Below, in pieces: positions 16,883-24,575 of a DNA stretch of 40,100 bases (positions are counted from its first letter, which is position 1; the number at the start of each line of letters is the position of its first letter). Source of the stretch: Chryseobacterium potabilaquae (GTDB lineage: Bacteria > Bacteroidota > Bacteroidia > Flavobacteriales > Weeksellaceae); the NCBI RefSeq assembly GCF_902728265.1, contig NZ_CACVBR010000037.1, forward strand, positions 1 to 40,100, written 5' to 3'. The notes under the pieces are model-generated. The model was not told the origin of the DNA, did not search any database, and worked only from the letters and a program-made list of their open reading frames with translations. The translations under genes were made by a program, and so were the position numbers.

Positions 16883-18454
16883 TTAAGCTAAATCTTTATT
16901 GTAAAATGCTCCCTTGTTTTCAGTCATATCCATGGATTGGATAATGATTAAGTGAGCAACGGTTGTCAAATTTCTTAATTCCGATAATTGTGGAGAAAGA
17001 ATAGAGTAATGGTATATTTCATCAACAGCTGCTGCAATTTCCTGATGTTTTTGTAGTGCCATACTGAGACGACGATTACTTCTTACGATACCTACAAGGT
17101 CACTCATCATTTCTTGCAATTGTTTTCGGAGGTAGCTTATAATTACCATTTCATCCATGATTTTCATTCCTTCTTCATCCCATTCCGGAACCGCTTTTAA
17201 ATCATCAAAGTTAAAATTATTTTCCTTGAGAAGGTTTACTGTTTTCATAGCAGCATTATGTCCAAAAACAAGTCCTTCAAGTAGAGAGTTTGATGCCAAC
17301 CGATTCGCTCCGTGAAGTCCGGAATTAGTACATTCACCTACAGCGAACAAATTATGAATAGAAGATTGTCCATCTTTATCTATTTCGATTCCTCCCATTA
17401 AATAATGGCAGGCGGGAACTACAGGGATCAATTGTGTAAAAGGGTCAATTCCTTCTTCTCTACATTTTTTATATATATTAGGGAAATGCTCCAGAAATTT
17501 TTCTTTATTCATTTGCCTGCAATCTAACCCCACATATTCATCTCCGGATATTTTCATTTCATTGTCAATTGCTCTTGCAACAATATCTCTTGAGGCGAGT
17601 TCTTCTCGATCATCATATGTATGCATAAAACTTTCACCTCTTTTTGTTTTCAATTTTGCGCCATCTCCACGGACGGCTTCAGAAATTAAGAACAACATAC
17701 CATCCATTTTGCTATATAAGGCGGTAGGGTGAAACTGATAATATTGCATATGGGAAACTTTTCCTTTGGCTCTGGCTACAAATGCAATTCCATCTCCTGT
17801 TGCAATAGTAGGGTTGGTAGTGTTTTTATAAACATGCCCGGCTCCTCCTGTAGCAACTAATGTTATTTTAGAGGTTATTTTTTTGATTGTTTTGGTCTTT
17901 TCATCTAAAATATATGCACCATAACAATGAATATCTCCTTCGTTTAATTCTTTACCTTTAATATGGTGTTGTGTGATAATATCAATAACATAATGGTGAT
18001 CTAAAATTTCAATATTGGGACTATTTTTAACCGTTTCTAATAACGCTCTTTCAATTTCAAAACCGGTAATATCTTTATGATGAACAATTCTATTTTCTGT
18101 GTGTCCACCTTCTCTTCCTAAGGCAAATTCACCATTTTTCATATCAAATTTGGCTCCCCATTCTACGATCTCATTAAATCTTGCTGGAGCTTCTTTAACA
18201 ACCATTTCTACAACATCGCGCTTATTTTTATCGTCTCCGGCACGCATTGTATCTTTAATGTGTTTTTCGAAATTATCATTTTTGAAGTCAGTAACCACAG
18301 CTAAACCACCTTGTGCATATTTTGTATTACTTTCATCTTCATCAGATTTTGTTACTATAATTATTTGTGAATCTGGAAGTTGTTCAGAAACTTTAATGGC
18401 GTAGGAGAGTCCCGATATTCCGGAGCCAATTACTAATACATCCGCTTTTATCAT
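16883..18454 (-). CDS. nadB: L-aspartate oxidase
   Basis: 523 aa FAD flavoprotein that oxidises aspartate to iminoaspartate, which NadA condenses to quinolinate. The FAD motif GSGISG is at 10-15, followed by YAQGGLAVV, the REGGHTENRIVHHKD substrate-binding region and YQFHPTALY. The C-terminal FAD segment GECTNSGLHGANRLASNS separates L-aspartate oxidase from succinate dehydrogenase. No fumarate-reductase partner subunits are nearby. nadA, often next to nadB, is not in this window. Stop codon abuts the nadC ATG. Confidence 0.95.
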   Translation of the reverse strand: MIKADVLVIGSGISGLSYAIKVSEQLPDSQIIIVTKSDEDESNTKYAQGGLAVVTDFKNDNFEKHIKDTMRAGDDKNKRDVVEMVVKEAPARFNEIVEWGAKFDMKNGEFALGREGGHTENRIVHHKDITGFEIERALLETVKNSPNIEILDHHYVIDIITQHHIKGKELNEGDIHCYGAYILDEKTKTIKKITSKITLVATGGAGHVYKNTTNPTIATGDGIAFVARAKGKVSHMQYYQFHPTALYSKMDGMLFLISEAVRGDGAKLKTKRGESFMHTYDDREELASRDIVARAIDNEMKISGDEYVGLDCRQMNKEKFLEHFPNIYKKCREEGIDPFTQLIPVVPACHYLMGGIEIDKDGQSSIHNLFAVGECTNSGLHGANRLASNSLLEGLVFGHNAAMKTVNLLKENNFNFDDLKAVPEWDEEGMKIMDEMVIISYLRKQLQEMMSDLVGIVRSNRRLSMALQKHQEIAAAVDEIYHYSILSPQLSELRNLTTVAHLIIIQSMDMTENKGAFYNKDLA

Positions 18455-18486
18455 TATGCTTACTTTAAGTACAATCGTCTAAATAA

Positions 18487-19113
18487 TTACATAAATTTAA
18501 ACAATTTTTCGTTTGGTTTTCTTACTTTTTTCATATGTTGAAAAGTATCTTCTTCCGAACGGTAGCCTAATGCGAGAGTAACGGTTGCTTTTTCGATGTT
18601 GGGGTTTATTTCGAGAATTTCTTCTATCATATCATGACGAAATCCTTCCATAGGACAAGTGTCTACATTTTCTATAGCAGCAGCATACATTAAATTAGCC
18701 AAAACGATATATGATTGCTTTTCGGCCCAATTGAAAATTTCATCTTGTGTTTTTTGAGTAATATGTTGATTAATACTTTTTTTAAAGGGGTCAAGAGTTT
18801 CTAATGGGGTATCTCTTACCTCAGAAATATGTTTAAAATACCCCTGAATATAACTTTCTTCAATTATTTTTTTGGAAACAATTACCATGAGATGTGAGCA
18901 TGTGGATATTTGTGATGGATTATAAAAAGCAGGAACTAATTTTTGCTTCATTTCATTACTTTCAATCACAATTATTTTATAAGGCTGAAGACCTAGTGAA
19001 CTGGCAGATAGTCTCCCTGACTCAAGAATGTTAAGTAATATATCTTGAGGAATGATTTCTTGATTGAATTTCTTTACAGAGTATCTTTTGCTTAAAGCTT
19101 CCAAATAATTCAT
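18487..19113 (-). CDS. Nitroreductase-family NAD(P)H-dependent flavin oxidoreductase
   Basis: 208 aa FMN-binding nitroreductase of the NfsB/NfnB-like group. Motifs are the N-terminal KRYSVKKF (FMN phosphate-binding Arg), RLSASSLGLQPYKIIVI, a central VLANLMYAAAIENVDTCPMEGF and TVTLALGYRSEED near the C terminus. It would use NAD(P)H to reduce quinones, nitroaromatics or similar acceptors; the physiological substrate is unknown. It lies 32 bp upstream of nadB in the same direction and no terminator intervenes, so it heads the nad operon. Confidence 0.88.
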   Translation of the reverse strand: MNYLEALSKRYSVKKFNQEIIPQDILLNILESGRLSASSLGLQPYKIIVIESNEMKQKLVPAFYNPSQISTCSHLMVIVSKKIIEESYIQGYFKHISEVRDTPLETLDPFKKSINQHITQKTQDEIFNWAEKQSYIVLANLMYAAAIENVDTCPMEGFRHDMIEEILEINPNIEKATVTLALGYRSEEDTFQHMKKVRKPNEKLFKFM

Positions 19114-19117
19114 ATTA

Positions 19118-19125
19118 CAAATGTA
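19118..19125 (-). promoter_or_regulatory. -7 promoter box 4 nt before the nitroreductase ATG
   Basis: The minus strand reads TACATTTG, then TAAT, then ATG at 19113. This predicts a leaderless or nearly leaderless nitroreductase-nadB-nadC mRNA. Confidence 0.6.
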
Positions 19126-19181
19126 AGAATTGCGTACAAATAAAATAGGACTACCCTAAAATTATCTCTTTATAATACAAG

Positions 19182-19210
19182 AAAATCACTTTAATTAATA
19201 AAGTGATTTT
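19182..19210 (-). terminator. Terminator of T9SS lectin gene A
   Basis: AAAATCACTT / AAGTGATTTT inverted repeat 28 bp after the stop at 19238. Its stem (TCACT/AGTGA flanked by A and T runs) recurs after two sister genes. Confidence 0.75.
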
Positions 19211-19237
19211 TAAATATTGATGATGTTTTTCTGGGTA

Positions 19238-21496
19238 TTATTCTCTATTTTTCACTAATATCCATCCGGAGTATTTAAATGGTGTATTTTTTTTGTTATT
19301 CTCATTCCAGGTTACAGAATACCAATAGTTTCCTGTAGGTATTTTTCTTCCGGCCATTGTTCCGTCCCATCTGTATTTTGTAGATTTATCTCCCTGGTGA
19401 ATTTTAGCTCCATATCTATCGAAAATACTAAATACTAAATTTTGTTTGCCTGCTAAAGCTGAGTAATCAATCACATCATTTATTCCATCTCCATTCGGAG
19501 TAATTAGGTTGACTAGATTAGGAACGACCACTGTAATATTTATAGGTTCACAATCATAACTGTCTTTTACAAAAACTTGATTATCCCCTCTGGTTACATT
19601 TTTAAATATATTTGAATCTTGCCAGTTAATATTATCCATTGAATATTGATAAGGAGGAGTTCCTCCTGTGGTATATATAGTAATAGTGTTGTTTGAAATG
19701 TCTACACTTGTTATTACGGGTTGCTCAGACGGATAAATAGTTACTGTTTGTGTTGTAACACATTCTCCCTTTTTTAATTTTACCCAGTAAATTCCAACAC
19801 TCGCGTTAGAAATTGAGCTTGTTGTGGCTCCAGTATTCCATTCGTAAGAGTCGAAACCAGCCCCTGCGTCTAATGTTGTTTTATCTTCTATACAAATGGT
19901 TTTATCTTTTAATAGATTTGAATAGGTAGGTGGAGTAACTTCCAGTATTACTTTTGCTATAGAGTAGCAACCATTCCCATTAGTTACACGAATATATATT
20001 ACCCCATTGGGAGCAATATAGTTGTTAGGATTATTGATCTCATTAGTACCATGAAGAGCATCAGCTAGAGAAGGATAATATTTTTTAGTTATACCATTTT
20101 GTCCAGTTACTGAAGCTGTTGTAAGGTTGAATAATGCTGTTGATGGGTTTGATTCTATAAAGCACGAGATAAGTGTTGCTTCCCTTACCACTACAACTGG
20201 AAATAGGTTTAATGTAATTTTTGCTGTATCTATACAGCCTTGGGGAGTTGTGACTTTTACATATATGGTAGCTGCTGGCGAGGTATAAGCGGTTGGATTA
20301 GTTATTTCGTTTGTATTATTATTAAGATCATTTAGGGTAGGGTAGAACTGTTTAATCACTCCTGTGACATTTGTAATGGGGGCAGCTGTAAGATCAAATG
20401 TAGCGAAGCCTGCACTGTTATTTTCACATCCCGTTAACACAGCGTCATTGGCGGAAAACGGAGACGGGTTTAATTGAATGATTCCATCTCCGTTATCACA
20501 TAGGGTAGAAGAAGGATCTCTTACAACGACACTGATTGTTGTATTACCTGAATATTGAAAATTGTTGGGATTAGCAATAAGAGTTCCTGCATTATAATAG
20601 GAGAACGTATAGTTTGAAGGATTATTGACGAATTGGTTTTCATAAGAAGTTAGATTTACAAAATCATTTCCTGATACGGGATCAACGCACACAAAAGGAG
20701 TGACGGTATTGGTAAGGATAGGAACTTTGTCAATATAGATTTTAGCATTTTTAATAGAGTGCCTTGCACTTGCACCACCCGTTGCTGCAGAGAAACCAAA
20801 ATATCCCTGTGTCATACCGATTGCTCCACCAGATGGGGTAAAAGATTGATTGGTAATTAGTGCGCCATCGATTCTTATCTGTATAATCCAGTTGGTGAGA
20901 TTGTTTGGGTCTGTTTGCCCATTTACTTCCACATGTCTGTAAGTAGATCCTACAAAAGGTTGGGAAGAATTTAAATCGGGAGAGTGAAAAGTACTTCCTA
21001 ATGTATTATTAAATTCAATATTATTATTTCCAGCCGGAGTATCATTGGTACCATATAATACGTGGACCTTGCTCATTTGCCCTTCAGTTGTATTATTAAA
21101 TATATCAAAACCCACCATTAATCCATTCGCGTTTTCGGGAATTCCAAGGCCACCCCCAGAGGTAAAACTTGTCGGAGGATTGGCAAGATACCAGAATGTA
21201 AAGCCATCGCCTCTACCGTATTGTGTTGTTCCGTTTCCATCAATTCTAAAATCAAATTCTACCTTCCATTTATCGCAATATTTGAGATTAATAGGAGTGG
21301 ATAATTTTATAGCGCCATATTGTCCTCCAATGTCTGAGGTAAGTTGTACAAAATCTCCGGGAACATTTGTGCCCGAGACAAGGTCCCAACCTGTCGTTAT
21401 AACAGGACTTCCTGTGAGCTGGTAAGTTTGTGAAGATAATTTTGCAGAAAAGCTGATTAAAACGATAAAAAAATAATTGAATAAAGATCTTTTCAT
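19238..21496 (-). CDS. T9SS type B surface protein with L-type lectin domain (paralogue A)
   Basis: 752 aa. A signal peptide (1-22) is followed by an L-type (legume-like) lectin beta-sandwich at about 24-257 (GDFVQLT, YCDKWKVEFDFRI, GDGFTFWYLANPP, NGLMVGFDIFNNT, GYFGFSAATGG). Next come three related Ig-like modules, each introduced by a Cys and containing Y(P/Y)(S/T)L.DA...TNEI.NP..Y (about 258-525). A module with DAGAGFDSYEWNTGATT precedes a SprB-like repeat (GGTPPYQYSMDNINW) and the CHU_C/gliding-motility C-terminal domain (about 660-752: TPNGDGINDVIDYSAL, FDRYGAKI, YSGWILVKN). This domain is the type B signal for type IX secretion and surface attachment. Likely a carbohydrate-binding adhesin. 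Confidence 0.88.
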   Translation of the reverse strand: MKRSLFNYFFIVLISFSAKLSSQTYQLTGSPVITTGWDLVSGTNVPGDFVQLTSDIGGQYGAIKLSTPINLKYCDKWKVEFDFRIDGNGTTQYGRGDGFTFWYLANPPTSFTSGGGLGIPENANGLMVGFDIFNNTTEGQMSKVHVLYGTNDTPAGNNNIEFNNTLGSTFHSPDLNSSQPFVGSTYRHVEVNGQTDPNNLTNWIIQIRIDGALITNQSFTPSGGAIGMTQGYFGFSAATGGASARHSIKNAKIYIDKVPILTNTVTPFVCVDPVSGNDFVNLTSYENQFVNNPSNYTFSYYNAGTLIANPNNFQYSGNTTISVVVRDPSSTLCDNGDGIIQLNPSPFSANDAVLTGCENNSAGFATFDLTAAPITNVTGVIKQFYPTLNDLNNNTNEITNPTAYTSPAATIYVKVTTPQGCIDTAKITLNLFPVVVVREATLISCFIESNPSTALFNLTTASVTGQNGITKKYYPSLADALHGTNEINNPNNYIAPNGVIYIRVTNGNGCYSIAKVILEVTPPTYSNLLKDKTICIEDKTTLDAGAGFDSYEWNTGATTSSISNASVGIYWVKLKKGECVTTQTVTIYPSEQPVITSVDISNNTITIYTTGGTPPYQYSMDNINWQDSNIFKNVTRGDNQVFVKDSYDCEPINITVVVPNLVNLITPNGDGINDVIDYSALAGKQNLVFSIFDRYGAKIHQGDKSTKYRWDGTMAGRKIPTGNYWYSVTWNENNKKNTPFKYSGWILVKNRE

Positions 21497-21589
21497 TTGA
21501 AGCGAGTTGGTTAAGTTATTAATTTATAAATAGAGTTTTATATGTAAAAAGGGATTTAATAAGCTAATTAATAATTGCTATTCTTAAGA

Positions 21590-21617
21590 AAAATCACTCC
21601 GATTTTGGAGTGATTTT
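21590..21617 (-). terminator. Terminator of T9SS lectin gene B
   Basis: AAAATCACTCC / GGAGTGATTTT with a 6-nt loop, directly after the stop at 21628. Same stem core as the terminators of genes A and C. Confidence 0.85.
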
Positions 21618-21627
21618 GCTGTAATTG

Positions 21628-23877
21628 TTATTCTCTGTTTTTGACAAGAATCCAACCTGAATATTTGGTTTCAGTATTGTTTTTATCATTTTCATTCCAT
21701 GAGATAGTGTACCAATAAGTTCCCGTAATGATCTTTTTGCCAAAAGCGGTTCCATCCCATGTGTAATTTCTTATTTTATCTGCTAAATATAATTGATTTC
21801 CATATCTATCATACACTGTAAATACAAGATTTTTCTTATAAGAAAGAGCAGAATAATCAATATAGTCATTTTTATTATCGCCATTAGGTGTAATTGCGTT
21901 GATGAGGTTGGGGACTGTAATTTGTACCTGAGTAGGCTCACAATTGTAATCATCTTTGACAAATACTCTTACTTCTCCTCTCGCTAGTCCCGTAAATATA
22001 TTTGAATCCTGCCATTTTACTCCGTCCAATGAATATTTATAAGGAGGCTTTCCTCCGGTTACGTTTACAGTAATAGAATTGTGAGTGATATCAATATTCG
22101 AAATAACAGGTTGTAAAGAAGCTTGTATTCTTATTGTTTGAGTGGTAATACAGTTACCTGTTTTGAGCCTTACCCAATAAATTCCAACAGGAATATTTTG
22201 AATAGATTGCGTAGTGGCTCCAGTACTCCATTCGTATCCGTCAAATCCGGCGCCTGCATCTAAATCTGTTTTTTCGTCAATGCATATTGTTTTGTCTTTC
22301 AGTATTTTAGAATAAATAGGAGGCAGGACAACTAGGTTTATCTTGGTAATCATATAGCAATTCTTAGTATCAATCACTTTTGCATAAACCACCTTGCTTA
22401 CAGATAGATAAGTAGTGGGGTTCATAATTTCATTAGTGCCTGCCATTGCATCAGCGGCTGATGTATAATATTTTTTTATTGCTGTACCATCGAATGTGAT
22501 ATTTGCAGAATTTAAATCAAATACGGCATTTGTCGGATTATTATCTGTAAAGCAAGATTCTATAGTGTCTTCACGCACAGGAACTAATGGATGTAGATTT
22601 AAAGAAATTTCTGCATTACCTGTACATCCCTGAGGAGTTGTCACTTTTACGTATACTTTTCCAGGCGTAGAAGAATAGTTGGAAGGGTTGGTAATTTCAT
22701 TGATTCCGGCCGTGAGATCGGCCATTGTTTTGTAAAACTTTTTTGTGACTCCACTTACATCAGTAACGTTTGCTGACAAAAGATTAAATATAGCAGTTCC
22801 TATATTATTGTTATTACATTCTGTAAGGATTATGTTTCTGGCATTAAAGGGAGCGAGAGACAACTGTATTGTTCCGTCAGCATTGTCGCATAATATACCT
22901 GCATTATCTTTTATAACAACAGTTACTGTGGTGTTGGTATTATATTGATAGTTTGTAGGATTGGTAATAGGAGTTCCTGAAACAAAATAGGAAAAAGTAT
23001 AATTATTTGGATTAGTAACAAATTGAGAATTGTAAGACGTTAAATTAACTGTTCCATAGCCGGTATTTGGATTTGGACAAACAGACTGAGAAGAGGTGTT
23101 TTGTAAAATCGGAACTTTATCAGTATAGATTTTTACATTTTTAATGGAATGTCTCGATCGGTTACCTCCAGTTGAAGCTGAAAAGCCGAAGTATCCAATG
23201 GTCATTCCGGCTGCTGTGCCTGAAGGCGCGAATGATTGATTGCAAATTACGTTGCCGTCAACTGTTATTTTTATGATCCATTCAGTAGGAATGTTGGTGT
23301 TTACTTCGGCTGTTACTTCAACATGTTTGTAGTTGGTACCTTGAAAAGGAAGCGTTGTATTTAAATCTGGTGAGTGAAATGAACTTCCGGGTACATTGAA
23401 AAATTCAACATTATTGGTGTCCGTTGTATTGGCAACTTGCCCATATGCTACATGGACCTTACTCATTACAGTTGCTGTAGTATTGTTGTAAGTGTCAAAT
23501 CCTACGATAAAACCAACAGCATTTTGGGAAACTCCCAAGCCTGATCCTAATACACTTGCTATAGGAGGATTAGCAAGATACCAAAATGCAATACCATCTC
23601 CATTAGCGGTTTGATTAGAATCCATTCTAAAGTCAAACTCTACCCTCCATTTATCGCAGTACTTTAGATTGATTGGGTCGTTTAGCCTAATTGAACCAGA
23701 TTGATTATTGGTATCGGGGGTTAACTGAATAAAATCTCCCATTGATTGGGTGGGGGAAACCATCGTCCAACCTGTGGTGCTTATGGGGTTGCCTGTAAGT
23801 TGATATGTTTGAGAGATTAGTTCTTGTGAGAAACAAAATAAAATGAAAGTAAAATAAAACAGTAATTTTCTATTCAT
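21628..23877 (-). CDS. T9SS type B surface protein with L-type lectin domain (paralogue B)
   Basis: 749 aa from ATG at 23877 (MNRKLLFYF); another ATG four codons upstream (23889) is possible. Signal peptide to about 22, then an L-type lectin domain closely parallel to paralogue A (YCDKWRVEFDFRM, GDGIAFWYLANPP, GFIVGFDTYNNT, IGYFGFSASTGG), Ig-like modules, DAGAGFDGYEWSTGATT, a SprB-like repeat (GGKPPYKYSLDGVKW) and the type B sorting domain (TPNGDNKNDYIDYSAL, YDRYGNQLY, KIITGTYWYT). The last 150 residues resemble paralogue C (26326-28392) more than its lectin sister A. It lies 131 bp upstream of A with a terminator between, so each has its own unit. Confidence 0.88.
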   Translation of the reverse strand: MNRKLLFYFTFILFCFSQELISQTYQLTGNPISTTGWTMVSPTQSMGDFIQLTPDTNNQSGSIRLNDPINLKYCDKWRVEFDFRMDSNQTANGDGIAFWYLANPPIASVLGSGLGVSQNAVGFIVGFDTYNNTTATVMSKVHVAYGQVANTTDTNNVEFFNVPGSSFHSPDLNTTLPFQGTNYKHVEVTAEVNTNIPTEWIIKITVDGNVICNQSFAPSGTAAGMTIGYFGFSASTGGNRSRHSIKNVKIYTDKVPILQNTSSQSVCPNPNTGYGTVNLTSYNSQFVTNPNNYTFSYFVSGTPITNPTNYQYNTNTTVTVVIKDNAGILCDNADGTIQLSLAPFNARNIILTECNNNNIGTAIFNLLSANVTDVSGVTKKFYKTMADLTAGINEITNPSNYSSTPGKVYVKVTTPQGCTGNAEISLNLHPLVPVREDTIESCFTDNNPTNAVFDLNSANITFDGTAIKKYYTSAADAMAGTNEIMNPTTYLSVSKVVYAKVIDTKNCYMITKINLVVLPPIYSKILKDKTICIDEKTDLDAGAGFDGYEWSTGATTQSIQNIPVGIYWVRLKTGNCITTQTIRIQASLQPVISNIDITHNSITVNVTGGKPPYKYSLDGVKWQDSNIFTGLARGEVRVFVKDDYNCEPTQVQITVPNLINAITPNGDNKNDYIDYSALSYKKNLVFTVYDRYGNQLYLADKIRNYTWDGTAFGKKIITGTYWYTISWNENDKNNTETKYSGWILVKNRE

Positions 23878-24039
23878 TGAATTACACATTAAAATTAGAC
23901 GCGTAAAGATATTAATTCCTATGTAATAAATGTGTATTTAATGTTAATTTTACGTAAAAATGATTTTGTTTTCAATTAAAAATGTTTTAATTAATGAAAT
24001 TTATAATATATTTCCATATAAATTAGATTAAATTCAAAC

Positions 24040-24516
24040 TTAAAAAAGAGAGTTTTTTTCTAATGTTTCGAAATATGTATCAGGTTGTAAATCAGAGGAG
24101 TTGGAGGCGGCTACCGCAAGCTTATCACAAAGTTCATTTTCGAAATGTCCAGCATGTCCCTTTATCCAATGCATCTTGGGATTATATATATTATATAAAT
24201 CAATAAATTGTTTCCATAAATCGGGATTTTTAACATTTTTCCATCCCCTTTTTATCCATCCCGCTATCCAATTTTGGTTAACTGCATCAGAAACATACTT
24301 GCTATCCGTATATATATGGATTTCGTTTTCCGTTGACTTGAGCTTTTCCAAGGCTGTGATGACGGCCAGAAGTTCCATTCTGTTATTGGTGGTTTTACGA
24401 AATCCTTTTGAAAATGTTTTTTGGTAATTTTTTTCAGGAACACGCATGAGAATACCATACCCTCCTTTTCCGGGATTTCCACTGCATGCCCCATCCGTGT
24501 ATATTTCTATTTTCAA
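24040..24516 (-). CDS. rnhA: Ribonuclease HI
   Basis: 158 aa. Degrades RNA in RNA:DNA hybrids (R-loops, Okazaki primers). Catalytic acidic residues are present: Asp8 (YTDGACSGNPG), Glu48 (NNRMELLAV), Asp71 (YTDSKYV) and Asp131 (ENELCDKLA), plus KGHAGH with His121/His124. Lys60 aligns with E. coli Lys60, which I recall as part of its SSB-tail-binding site. The basic handle (GWIKRGWKNV) is a few residues shorter than in E. coli. The frame opens after an in-frame TAA three codons upstream and has no ATG, so TTG at 24516 must be the start (MKIEIYTDG). It lies 59 bp downstream of dnaB and is likely co-transcribed. Confidence 0.95.
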   Translation of the reverse strand: MKIEIYTDGACSGNPGKGGYGILMRVPEKNYQKTFSKGFRKTTNNRMELLAVITALEKLKSTENEIHIYTDSKYVSDAVNQNWIAGWIKRGWKNVKNPDLWKQFIDLYNIYNPKMHWIKGHAGHFENELCDKLAVAASNSSDLQPDTYFETLEKNSLF

Positions 24517-24575
24517 ATTTTAGATATTAAAATATAATTTTCAAAAAGCTACTCACAATTTGTATTTAAAAATGA

